Source: Daphnia pulex
Taxonomy: Eukaryota > Arthropoda > Branchiopoda > Diplostraca > Daphniidae
DNA length: 64,000 nucleotides
Assembly (NCBI RefSeq): GCF_021134715.1
Contig: NC_060028.1
Location: 952,501-1,016,500 of the forward strand
Direction: 5' to 3'
The notes under the pieces are model-generated. The model saw only the letters and a list, made by a program, of their open reading frames with translations, had not been told where the DNA came from and ran no database searches. A program made the translations under genes and the position numbers. Of the stretch, positions 1 to 10,399 are shown in pieces. Positions within the stretch are counted from its first letter, which is position 1. Every line of letters begins with the position of its first letter.

Positions 1-217
1 CAAACAATTCCCGTGACTCACTTATCCACTAACATCAAATTTCAGTTTATCACAGTTTATAACCTTGCGATGGCATTTTCGACTTGGAAAACCCTTTCAG
101 CGCTTTCACTAGGGAATCGGAAAAGGACAATCTAGGAATATCAGCATGTCAACAACTGCGAGAAATTTGTTAAAAAACAAACATTGCGGATTATTAAGGC
201 AGGTGTGTCAACAAAGG

Positions 218-255
218 TATAAAATGATGGAAGTGAGATATCAAATCCGTCAGTC
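218..255 (+). promoter_or_regulatory. TATA box and initiator of the proline-rich secreted protein gene
   Basis: TATAAAAT lies at 218-225 and a TCAGTC initiator at 250-255. The spacing from the TATA start to the initiator A is about 34 bp, typical of arthropod core promoters. The predicted start codon at 289 follows about 37 bp after the likely transcription start. Confidence 0.6.
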
Positions 256-288
256 ACTTTTGATCGCTGAGCGATTATACATCACAAG

Positions 289-949
289 ATGAAGTTGAGC
301 TTCATTTCAATATTGGTACAACATTAATTCTATAATCTAATTGTGTCAAATAACTAAACGTTCATTACGATTTCGACAGTTTGTTTTGGTGTTGGCAGGA
401 TCGGCGAAATCCAGTGAAAACCGTCAGAAGCGTTTCATTCTTTTGAAAAAGATAATGCAGATGGGTGGCGCTGCTGGAAGTTCCAACATCTTCCAGGACG
501 AGACTCCACCGCCTCCTGTTCCAACGTGTCCCAACATTTACATTCAACATCAGCAACCACAACCGAATTATACACCAGCGTACAATCCACCGGCGTACAA
601 TACACCAGCGTACAATCCACCTGCGTACAATCCACCTGCGTACGAGTACACAACGCAACCCAATGTGTACACTTCACCACCTCCGCCAAGTTACGCTCTA
701 CCATCACCATCGACATACGGCTATGTTTCATCAACTCCTTCGCCACCGCAATCAAGATACGAACAGCAGCCATCTTACCTTCAGATGCCACCCATTTACA
801 AGCAGCCAAATCCATCCTACGTTCCGGAGCAAAGTTATAATTCGCCGGTTCAATCATCTCCGTCGTCCTATCAGTCACCACTGGTAAAACTTCACATGTT
901 CCAAAAATGAAAAAAAAAAAATGAAAATACACAATTTCAGCATAAATGA
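289..949 (+). CDS. Secreted proline/tyrosine-rich repeat protein
   Basis: Likely exons are 289-315, 380-883 and 941-949. Joining exon 1 (MKLSFISIL) to exon 2 (FVLVLAGSA) gives a textbook signal peptide, which is why the start is placed at 289. The mature chain is rich in Pro, Tyr, Ser and Gln, with tandem YNPPAYNTPAYNPPAY-type units near residues 60-85 followed by PS/YQ-rich sequence. There is no recognisable enzyme domain; such compositions occur in cuticle, adhesive and matrix proteins, so an extracellular structural role is inferred. The 3' end has two readings: an unspliced stop at 908-910, or a 57-bp intron 884-940 (GTAAAAC to TTTCAG) leading to a tiny last exon ending at 949. A TATA and initiator pair lies just upstream. 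Family unknown. Confidence 0.6.
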
Positions 950-2261
950 GTTAAGCTTAAAAAACTTTAAATTTGGCATAACATAGATCAAAATGTTTTC
1001 TGTTATAACACCTTAACAAATCAGCTGTTCCTAATAATGAGATGCCAAATTAATCACGGTCAAGTCAACGGAGATAAAAATGAGAATTTGGCTAGGTGGC
1101 CAGAAAACTCGAGACCCGAGTTATTTTTTCTCGTGACTTGGCAAACGATATCTCTTTTTCGCATGAGCTTTTGAAAGATTGGAAAAGAAACATCAGTCAA
1201 CGAGAGAATTCGCACGAGGTGCCGACGAGAAACAAGTCCACTTAACGCCAAGAAAATCCAGTTTACAGCCATCTCATGCAAAGTATTTGTCCATCATTCC
1301 AAACAATTAATTATGCAATCGTTTTTAACACGAATAAAAATTATACTAGTGTCCTAACATTTAGTTTACATTAGTATAATCAGCAAAAGCACGTTGTGGC
1401 TGAGATAAGTAGCTTAGCAACACCCTTGTATACTAGTTTTTAAATGCAAGTCATTGGGTTCATTGTGTATACCTGATGCAACTATTGGTGTATATATACA
1501 ACAGCTGTGCGTGATCGTGTTCCATTATCACGGCGTCACACTCGATATGCACCGGGGACCGGTTATTTGGCTGTTTTTCACGAAAAACACACACAGTAGT
1601 CTGCCGTCAGTCGTGCTCCCTCTACGTCGTCTGCAAATGCTCCCGTCATCACATTCCTCTGACGGCCGAGTCTAATTCAATCAGTGTGTTAATAATCTGG
1701 CTTCCGTCACTGCCCCTCTTGTTCTTGAAAAATAATTATAACTGAAGGGAACTCTACTAGCCAACAGTGATGCATAGCTTCGGAGCATTGTGATTCAAAT
1801 TTTTTCATCTTAGATTTTGGGCCACCTCTTACATATACTCACTGAGATTTCTGCCTATACTCCCCACACTGCACATGTTTCAAGTGCACTGTTATCTTGT
1901 GTCGGTTTTGGCTTTGTCCGCGTCCACTGCCGTAATATTACGAGCTTTTACTTTTTAAGTGTGCGTCGAGTTGTTTGCCATTTTGCATTTTCTTGTTTGC
2001 TTTATAATTACAGGTAAATTTAACCTAGAGCTACTTGACTGTATACTAACGTTTGTACATCTTTTGACAATCTATTGCACCGTTGACTGATTGACCAACC
2101 TAACAGACATGAAAATGGAGAATTCTTGTTTTTTTAACACTTTAGGAGACTTGCTAGGCTGCATCTGGTAGGATGAGTATGTCAGTGAGAAATCGTAACA
2201 AGGTAGCAACAGACAATTTCTACTATTTGTTAAATCAATAATAGTCATTTGAGGCAATGCC
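950..2261. other. Intergenic region, possible 5' UTR of the NTPDase gene
   Basis: No convincing coding sequence is seen. A TATATATAC run lies near 1490 and a TCAGTC near 1606, which might mark a transcription start for the downstream NTPDase, but the two are too far apart to pair. The short open frames lack codon-like composition and splice signals. Confidence 0.3.
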
Positions 2262-4250
2262 ATGGCAAACCTACAGTTCACTCCAGAGAAGAACACTACC
2301 ATGTTGATTAAAGAGAAGACAACTAGTATTTCAAGAGCATTCCTTGTCATTAGGATGCTCTTCTTCACCACCGTGATTGCCCTGAGTGTGTTGATTGCAA
2401 CAGGTATCTCAGCTCATCTTGACGCTTGAAGCAGAAAATCTTAATGGACCTTCTAAAATTGTGTTTTCAGTTATGGTCAACAATAGTACAGGCTGGATTT
2501 CTCCCCATCACAGCACCAACTTTTTGGACAAACTTTCACTTAGTCTCGGTCTTCAGGAACATGTATATACGGTCGTGATTGACGCCGGAAGCACAGGCTC
2601 AAGAGTGTTGGCATTTACGTTCCATCGATCGTTATCAGGTTTGAGTTCATTATATCAGTATATTCCAGCTCTTTGTTTTTAACTAATAACTTGTTTATTT
2701 CATTGCAGATCGAAGCGTAAAGCTTGACCAAGAATTCTATTCACATATCAAACCTGGATTGTCTGCTTTCGCTGACGACCCCAAGAAAGGGGCCGACTCG
2801 ATCAAGCAACTTCTAGACAAAGCCAAACAAGTTGTCCCTTCACACCTTTGGCACCAAACTCCCCTAGTACTTAAAGCAACGGCTGGATTGCGACTCTTGC
2901 CCACTGAAAAAGCCAACCTGATTCTAGAAGAGGTTATCATTATATTCTTCTTAACTTTATCTTGAATTTAACTCAAAATTTAATTGCCAGGTTCGACTAG
3001 TGTTTGAAGAATCTGGATTCATGGTGACGCCTCGTTCGGTGAGCATCATGGATGGAATCGACGAAGGATTGTTTTCTTGGTTTACCATCAACTTTCTTCT
3101 CGGTAAGTCTCATTTTCTCCTCTAATTAAACACCAAATAACAATCAAATGTTTATACAGATCGGCTGCATCATCCTGAACAAACGGTTGCAGCTTTGGAC
3201 TTGGGTGGAGGCTCGACTCAAATTACATTCGTCCCAAAACGTAAGACATTTTTATATTTTGCTATCAGACCAGTGTATTAATTAAACATTTTAAATCATT
3301 TAGAGAAAAGTACAATGGAAGCAGCTCCTCAGGGATTTATCCATCAAGTAGCCACCCTCCATCAGAAGATTGACGTCTATTCATTTAGGTAACTTTTCCC
3401 TAATAAGTTATGTAACACACTAGCATATTGATTTTTCTCTTGACCCATACAGTTACCTTGGACTGGGCTTGATGGCGGCCCGGAAGCAGATCCTGTCTGC
3501 TGGCCAAGACGAATCAGAAGTGGAACTGCGTTCTCCTTGCATTAATCCCATGGTCAAGAAAGGCTGGACTTACAGTGGCGTCAATTACGTCGTCAAGGGG
3601 ACTCACGATGTCGACGTCGAGAAAATCCCCATGTCCGAGTGGCAAAAGAAGGGTGGCATGCCCAAAGCTGATTTTAACGAGTGCCTCAAGCTCAGTCGAA
3701 GTCTACTAGACACTTCCGTTCACAAACCTGCCGAGCTCAACGAACGTGAAGTGTTGGCCATTTCTTACTATTACGACAGAGCCAGTGATCATGGAATGAT
3801 TGGTAATCGAATCTTTTTGTTCCAATATCTTTCAATTCATTCCAACGACCTTTGAATTTTCTTTTACAGACTCTGCAGACGGAGGAACTCTGACCATCAA
3901 AGAATTATTCAAAATGGCAGAGCAAAGTAAATCGATTCAGAGACCGCATTTAATTAAATAAATACTAATTTGATTTTTGAAATTGCAGTCTGTGGCGTCC
4001 CGAACCCTGACCAAGCCTTTGCTTGTTTGGACATGACTTACATTTCTGCTTTGCTCCATCACGGTTTTGGACTGTCCACCGACACCAAACTGCAGGTTTG
4101 TTTTAATTGATTTTTAATTGGGTTTCTAGTCCGAACGAGTTAATAATTTGTTTTGATTTAAACACCAAACAGCTGAGGAAGAAGATTGACGGCTACGAGA
4201 CCAGTTGGGCTCTGGGTGCAGCTTTCCACGTTCTCCATAACGGAATTTAA
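2262..4250 (+). CDS. Ectonucleoside triphosphate diphosphohydrolase, ENTPD5/6-like
   Basis: Ten exons are read: 2262-2403, 2471-2638, 2709-2932, 2991-3102, 3160-3240, 3304-3388, 3453-3802, 3870-3926, 3989-4095 and 4173-4250, giving 467 aa. Enzymes of this GDA1/CD39 family hydrolyse nucleoside di- or triphosphates in the secretory pathway or outside the cell. Visible apyrase conserved regions are VVIDAGSTGSR (ACR1), LKATAGLRLLP (ACR2), GLFSWFTINFLL (ACR3), ALDLGGGSTQITF (ACR4) and SWALGAAFH near the C-terminus (ACR5). Residues about 25-47 form one hydrophobic anchor (FLVIRMLFFTTVIALSVLIA) after a basic tail, suggesting type II membrane topology, as in ENTPD6. Cysteine positions (SPCINP, FNECLKL, ICGVP, FACLD) fit the two C-terminal disulfides of the ENTPD5/6 group. 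The single N-terminal anchor argues against the ENTPD1-3 type. Polyadenylation is likely at AATAAA near 4734. Confidence 0.93.
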
Positions 4251-5320
4251 AAAGTGCCAGTGAGACATATCACTTTTCTTTTTTTTTGGAAAACAAAAAC
4301 TTAAAAAAGTAATAATTTTATGAAACCAAGATTATCTTTACTCTCGGTTGTTTCTTATGGTGTTAATTGAATTTTCCTGTGCCTTCCTATCTCTACATGG
4401 TGAACTCTATTATTCTACTTTGGTTTCCCGCTTCGCCCCACACAGCCCCATTTTTTATTTTAACATTCCTCAACGGCGCTTGATTGTTTCGAAACAAAGT
4501 GCAATGCTACACACACACATGAGTCGAACCTTTTCCCATTTGCCACCAATAAGTTGTATTTTTTTCCCCTGTTTTTGCTCCTCCTGTTTATTATTTCGCT
4601 GCGATTAGTCATGGAAATTAAGTAGTGGCTTTTCTACCCTTCTTCCTTCTTTATATTCGAGTGGGTTTGTTTTCTTCAACTGGTTTTTAAGAATATCCAT
4701 TGTATATAATAGTTTGAAGATCGTGGGGGATTAAATAAATCATATACATTAATAGCCGTGTTTCTTTTTCATGAAATATTATAGGTCGTTATTATTGCAC
4801 ATCGAGTTGATTGAATCTGATCGCGTTCAAGCGGTAAAACAGTGACGATATTATCTTAGATATTATATTACTTGCTATGGCATTTAAAAAGGGCACGTAC
4901 TTTTCAAAATGTTTTAGATTTCAGTCGTTTCTTTTTTCTTTGACATACGAGTGTTAACCTTTTAATGACATTTGCACATGCTGATAGAAAACTGAGAGTC
5001 GGCGTGTCCGTCACGTGATTAATAATAAGCAAATGCACTTTGAAAGTAGTTCAAAGTTAAATCTGAATTTAAATCAATGATGCTGCAGAGAATGAAATTC
5101 TGATATGAATATTAATCAATCCAAATCAAACATTCAATACTAGTTCAATCAAGTTTCGGTGGCGCTTTGTCGTTTTAAAACGCGCATCACGATGACTTGC
5201 GTGAAAAAGAGTTGAAGCGCAAGATAATAAATGTTTTTGATGTTCGTTTATCGTTGGACGTGGGCTGGTTACTTCACAGTTGTGAACGGAATGCGCTTTA
5301 ACACTCGAGTGCTGCTAATG
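4251..5320. other. NTPDase 3' UTR and intergenic DNA
   Basis: The first part, to about 4750, is probably the NTPDase 3' UTR, ending at AATAAATCA. Beyond that the sequence is AT-rich with no coding signal. A GTCACGTGA E-box lies near 5010. Confidence 0.4.
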
Positions 5321-5327
5321 TCTAGTA

Positions 5328-5600
5328 GTTCTGCTTGTATACTTTGTATTGTATACCAAAATAGACTCTTGGAACAACACCAACAATGTCGTTGATCACA
5401 ATGCAGAGTGTGAGGCAACAAGTACCGCGGTAGTACTTATTTGCAAAGGAAAAATAAATAAAAAAAAAAATAAAAAAAAAGGAACTCACTTGGAATGAAG
5501 AGGATCGTAAATCATCAACTCCGTTCCGGAGCAATGCGGAGATTACAAAGTGATGTAATAAACTGCGGAATGTTGCCCTGCGGCACTAGCGCTGATCCGG
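5328..5600 (-). other. Possible exons of an unrecognised minus-strand gene
   Basis: On the minus strand, a CTATTTCAG acceptor near 5605 precedes a segment ending in a good donor (CAA then GTGAGT, near 5488). About 55 bp later an open stretch runs to a stop near 5325, reading KYYRGTCCLTLCIVINDIVG and onward, with hydrophobic character. The frames do not join cleanly into one long protein and no family is recognised. It may be the 3' part of a gene or a non-coding transcript. Confidence 0.2.
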
Positions 5601-5754
5601 CACTGAAATAGAATTTGTATAAACTTGACGAATTGCGTAATTAATGTACTATCTTGTGACTAAATTTTAAATTATTAGGCTACTATTTCATCTCAACTCT
5701 TATAACTATTTGGGGTGGGGATTTAAGTAAGGATTACATAATTCGACGGGAATG

Positions 5755-6232
5755 CTACACTTGTTCTTCGCTACGATCGCCATTATTACGTATAATTTTC
5801 TCGGCCACTTCTTTGATGGTTTCTTCGATCTGTTGGTGCCATCGGCGTTCCATGATGAATTCAAAGACCTCGAAGAATTCGCCAAAGTGATGGGGGAACA
5901 GGACGTTCGTTAATTGGAATCCGCTTTCCGCTTGATTGATGAGGTTTTCCGCATGAGTTTGCACCGTTGAATTATTAGCCACTGGACGTTGATGGATTGC
6001 GCCTATCGCTTCTGCAAAAATATAAAAGTGACAGGGAGTTTGTTATTCACCCGGAATTTCTTTCAGACTATCTATTTCTATTTTTGCCTCCGGTTTGAAC
6101 ATCGTTGGATATTGCAACATCAGTCGAAGAAACTTGATCGGGTGGCACTTCGGCCGGAAATGACGTAACGAAACCACTGAACGCCAACAATTGAATCGAG
6201 ACCAAAATGAATAGCATCTCGTTAAGTTTCAT
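5755..6232 (-). CDS. Small secreted protein of unknown family
   Basis: Two exons, 6232-6088 and 6011-5755, encode 133 aa. The start at 6232 gives a signal peptide (MKLNEMLFILVSIQLLAFSG), with cleavage likely after FVTS or nearby. The mature part has no cysteines; it starts Pro/Val/Asp-rich, and exon 2 is predicted mainly helical with HFGEFFEVFEFIMERRW and a charged C-terminus (KEVAEKIIRNNGDRSEEQV). To keep frame the intron must use a GC donor (GGAG then GCAAAAA) with acceptor TTTTTGCAG, 76 bp in all. TATATAAAA at 6372-6364 and GCAGTC near 6338 on the same strand form a plausible promoter. No homologue is recognised. Being secreted is inferred from the N-terminus only. Confidence 0.6.
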
Positions 6233-6333
6233 GATTTCTGAAAAAACTCTTGAATTCAATTAAGTCAGTGTGCACTAAAAAATTGTTTTACACGTCCGGA
6301 GGAGAGAAACTTGTAACTGAAAGATGGTGAGGA

Positions 6334-6372
6334 GACTGCGGTTATCATTTCGGGTGAGGCTTGTTTTATATA
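6334..6372 (-). promoter_or_regulatory. TATA box and initiator of the small secreted protein gene
   Basis: On the minus strand TATATAAAA (6372-6364) is followed about 34 bp later by GCAGTC (6339-6334). The start codon at 6232 lies about 100 bp downstream. Confidence 0.55.
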
Positions 6373-6401
6373 GGCGCTTGACAATCTAGAGGCTAATAGA
6401 C

Positions 6402-8115
6402 TAATAATAAATAGGAAAAATTTTTATGGACATGAAGGAGACGTTATTATCTAAGGTTTATCAATGATAGAACGATCCTTAAATAAGTGTTAAAAAAAAA
6501 CCGCTACGCTACACATTGGATCATTAGATCCGTTTGTAAAGCCAGAAATGTTTGTAATATACCCCGGTTGACTTTGGGCGTTGCACCATAGAGGGCAAGA
6601 TTTTCTTTGCTAATAATAACGAAAAAGGACATGGATAACAGCAATGAAATTTTGTTTTAAATCCTATGTGCATAAAAGACTAGACGAACGATAGAGGGTC
6701 CTATGTCTCTGTAGCACTTCCGTATGTTAAAGAATAGGCTTGAAGGTGAAATCTCTACTGTAATGCTGTACTCGTAAGAAAAAGTCAAAGATAAATCGTA
6801 GTTGACCGTTGGCAAACAAGTTTTCAAGGGAAATTATCCATAAATAATTCTGCGAGTGGAAAGGAAAATCCTTTTTTGAGTTTGTACTCGACGAACTTAG
6901 TGTAGATTTCGTTATCATTTCAATCAAAATTGTTCTGAGTTTTCGCAAGTGAAAAGTATTAGCCACTTATTAGCCGCAATAAAAACGTTTTCTCGAATTT
7001 ACCATTGAATAGATTATATTTTATATTACGGCTAATGACCCTAACCCGAAGAATCAAACTAGAATTGTGCAAAATTATTACATGACATTGACATTTTTAG
7101 TTTGATTCCCATTTAAATTAAAGATAGGAACGAGCTTTATTACACTAACTTTTTGGAAAAATCAATTATAGCAGTATTACGTTACATACGAGGTATTAAA
7201 GGTGAAATATTAATTCCGTTTCCGGGAACCAACAAATCATCAACCTTGAGGATTAGCAATCTCATTAGCCTACATTACCCCAAAACTTTACCCCCCTAAA
7301 AAAAGATATTCCAGGAAAAGGGAAGCCCCATTTAATTTAAATAGCGTAACATCTTCTGGTTGTCATATCATTCTTCTTTCAGCAAGCAACAGAGTAACTT
7401 CACCAATTCACCATGGGTCAAAAGCAATCTTCGTCCGAAGTCACCGACTCCGAGATGGCCATGACCAACAGAACTGATTTGTCTTCCCAATTTACAAACG
7501 TCATGAGGTAAATTGAAAATTTCATTTCTTTTTTCTTTATCGCTTCCAATCTTATAATTGACATCATCTCATTTTTATAGCAAGTCATACCAGACGGATG
7601 AATGCTTCAACTGCGGTGCCGCACTGGAGGATAGCAACTTGTATAACTCGTCGACGAGCTCATCGAGAACCCCGAAATCATCGACGGAACTTACCGTCCG
7701 ATGCCGTCAATGTCGCGTTTGTGATTCGACGAATGTTATCTTGGAAAAATTCCGGTCTGTCGTCACATCATCCCCTCGTTCTATTCCGATTGTGCCGTCT
7801 GCCCATAACGAGTCGAACCAATTTAGCCACACGAATCATCACCTTATGAGGACTAATTCATCACATGACATGCCCAATAACGCCACAAGCACTTTTACCG
7901 AGTCCTCGTCGACCTGTGTTTAACTCTATACAACCCTACATTTTGTACATTGATGAATAGCTGTAAAATAAGTTTTTGAAATAAATGTTGAACTTTGAAT
8001 TTAAATCACGAATGCCTATTGCTCATTATTTACTTCTCGATTAATCATAAAACGAGGTGGACCGGGGCTTCAATAAAGATTGACATTTTCAAAAAAGAAG
8101 ACGGGTTAATGTAAC
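6402..8115. repeat. Tandem duplication, unit 1
   Basis: This block is repeated in direct orientation at about 10400-12195. Matching landmarks include GACTAATAATAAATAG at the left edge, TTGCACCATAGAGGGCAAGATTTTC, the whole promoter and both exons of the contained gene, and CAATAAAGATTGACATTTTCAAAAAAGAA at the right edge. Most of the alignable sequence is near-identical, introns included; small insertions distinguish the 5' parts. Confidence 0.9.
7413..7923 (+). CDS. Probable N-myristoylated Cys-cluster protein, tandem copy 1
   Basis: Exons 7413-7507 and 7581-7923 encode 145 aa. The N-terminus MGQKQSS fits the MGxxxS/T consensus for N-myristoylation, so membrane tethering is inferred. The middle carries a compact cysteine cluster: CFNCG at about residues 38-42, then CRQCRVC near 75-81, a CxxC pair arrangement that could bind zinc. 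The C-terminal half is Ser/Thr/Asn-rich and probably disordered, ending TFTESSSTCV. No known family is recognised. The start is set by the long conserved exon 1 and its clean junction (ATGAG then GTAAAT; TTTTTATAG). A TTTAAATA element near 7337 may serve as TATA box. A near-identical paralogue lies at 11496-12006. Confidence 0.7.
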
Positions 8116-8946
8116 TTCTGCAGTTAGAGGCGCTGCTGCAAGATTGTTAACTATCAAAACTCGGTTTTGAATTCTTGATCGATTGTCGGAAATTATGATA
8201 TGTCTTTAGAGATGTTTAAACTTTAAAAGTAACTGAAACTGACAGCGACAAATAAAAAATACCACGTAGCTATCTAGCGTTACAAATCGGAAATGGAACG
8301 AACTAACGTGAAGACGTCCCCGCTCTAGCTCGTTGACACTCGATTGGCATAACAAACAATAAAAAAGGTCTGAAACAGCTCGAGACTTACGTCTCATCTA
8401 CTCACCAATTCTTAATCATCCCGTCGTCACCAATAAGCCGCCAACAGTCCACAAACAGCTATAGCTCAAAACTCCAAACCTCACCAGGTGAAAATCGGCG
8501 CCAGTCCTTGATCCTTAAAAATAAAAAACAAACAATAAGTTTTAAAAAAAAATCTTGGAAAATGAACAAGAGCTGAACAGTAGTTTTTCACACCCCTTAA
8601 GGACGGACGGAAATCCGGCACATTAAATTAAGAGTTCACAGAATCACGTGAGTCATCCAACTGAAAGCGTAATTTACTCTTTTCGACTGAAAAATTGTGA
8701 ATGGTTTCCGTAAAATAAATTATCTTATCTTTTTAATCGAATTTCCTATTCGGATACCAAGTCATTTACGCGGGATAGAAGGAAAATCAAGCCACAAACA
8801 TCCGTTCACCGTTAGTCACATTAATACAATTTAATAACGGGAAAGGAAGACCTGTTCTTAGTCGACGTTTGAAATTTAAACTATTGGAAATGCGAAATGC
8901 TTCGGTGGTGTTTTGTTTTTAGACCTGGGTGCAATTACAATTGAGA
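8116..8946. other. Intergenic DNA between duplication unit 1 and the Ig-receptor pseudogene
   Basis: AT-rich sequence with no supported coding region. A short minus-strand open stretch at 8206-8397 shows no splice or family signal. Confidence 0.4.
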
Positions 8947-10373
8947 ATGTGTTTTATTTCAAAGAGATCGGAAATTCCGCTGCCAAGACTTATATTTCTT
9001 TTGTTAGCAAATCATATCGTACAAACTAACCAAGACGAAATATTTCATAACGTGGGAATGGCTGAACAAGTGACTGAAGCCGACTCAGTCCTAGTACTCA
9101 CTTGCATCGAAGTGTTAAACCTATCAGATGGTGAAATCAAATGGGAAGTTCCTCGAATAACAAAATATAAGGAAGTAAAAATTAAATTGCATTATCTAAA
9201 CTTTTAGTTGCTGTCATTCTTTCAAGTGATTTCTCTAACACTTTGAGAAAACGAAGAAACGCCTTTATGAAACAACTGTTACCAATGAAACGCACTTGAT
9301 CTCGACTATGACTTAAAAAACACCGAGCCCACTGACACGGGCATTTACAAATGTCGTGGGAAAAACAAAGAAGAAACTCGCTATGTTTATGTTTCCAGTT
9401 AAATATTAATTTCTTTCCTTCGAGGACATTTGGAAGTCATCAATAAAATAACCTTTTGACTCGATTCAGGTCACGTAAAAATGGCTTTCATGGACTATCT
9501 TGCTAGTACGTACGCGCCAAATTTCAAGGCTAATCCAGGAGAATCTATTCAGTTTCCTTTCAAGACAACTCATCCTAACGTCAGCAACTCAGTTTTTCAG
9601 CAAACAACAGAAATAGGAGTCCATCCCCGAAATGAATTCTTTGAGGTAATTCTCAAAAATTCGATCAGAAACACTTTTAATGGTGTCGGATGAAAGTCTC
9701 TGCATATTAATATTATTTCAAAAAATCAAATTAAATTGCATGTCGTCTTGTTTTTTAAAAACACATTTGGAATTCCTCATCCCCGCTTGAAAATCCAAGA
9801 TGGTCATTCAACTCTCAATTCGGACTGACGTTGGCGAACGCAACCATTTTCGACACTGCCAACTATTATTTTGTTGGCTCAATGCCCTTCGTTAACGGAA
9901 AACGCGTGAACATTAAACATAACGAGGAAACTAGAAAATTTCTTAGGTAATCCTTCCCAGTGGATAAACTCAAAGCTAATCATGAAGTATCGTAGCGCGT
10001 TCCTCTAATTGTAGAAGGCAATTCCATTTCGATACTTTCCTAAAGCAGCTTTTCGTAATAATTTACGATCGCAAAATTAGGAATAGAACTGGAAAAAGTT
10101 GGAGCACCTGGCGATCCAGTGGAAGGATCGAACGTCATTTTCATTTGTACCACTTCTTCGTTTAACTTCAATCTTTTACCTTTTCCACCGAAATGGACTA
10201 TTATCAATCACACCTATCAATGCATTAACCTGTTACCTGTAAAGAGATTTCCTGATACAACGCACATCTCTTTGGAGCGAACAAACAAAGGTCTAACTGT
10301 GTTAACATTTTACCATTGGGAGATTGAAAGATTTTCCATATCATATCATCAATTGATGCAGATATTGAAATAA
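8947..10373 (+). pseudogene. Broken Ig-domain receptor ectodomain, VEGFR/PVR-like
   Basis: The 5' exon starts with a signal-peptide-like N-terminus (PRLIFLLLANHIVQT) followed by VLTCIEVLN and IKWEVP, the B and C strands of an Ig domain. At 9308-9395 LKNTEPTDTGIYKCRGKN gives the typical DTGxYxC F-strand. A second Ig half domain is at 9481-9645, its partner strands at 9760-9955 (ANATIFDTANYYF), and a third Ig-like start at 10080-10373 (EGSNVIFICTTSS). The domain order resembles the extracellular region of insect and crustacean PVR/VEGFR-type receptors. The reading frame is disrupted near 9230 and again near 9305, and no transmembrane or tyrosine kinase segment follows. It is read as a truncated pseudogene with intron-like gaps retained. 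The receptor subfamily is inference from Ig pattern only. Confidence 0.6.
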
Positions 10374-10399
10374 AGACGGAACGAAAATGACTAATACTA

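Noticed and set aside
365-932. Long minus-strand open frames opposite the proline-rich gene
   Set aside because: They are antisense shadows of the repetitive plus-strand coding sequence; no start context, splice or family signal.
1454-2017. Short plus-strand frames upstream of the NTPDase gene
   Set aside because: No coding composition or homology; may be 5' UTR or intergenic.
4348-4608. 86-codon plus-strand frame after the NTPDase stop
   Set aside because: Lies in the likely 3' UTR before the poly(A) signal; low-complexity composition.
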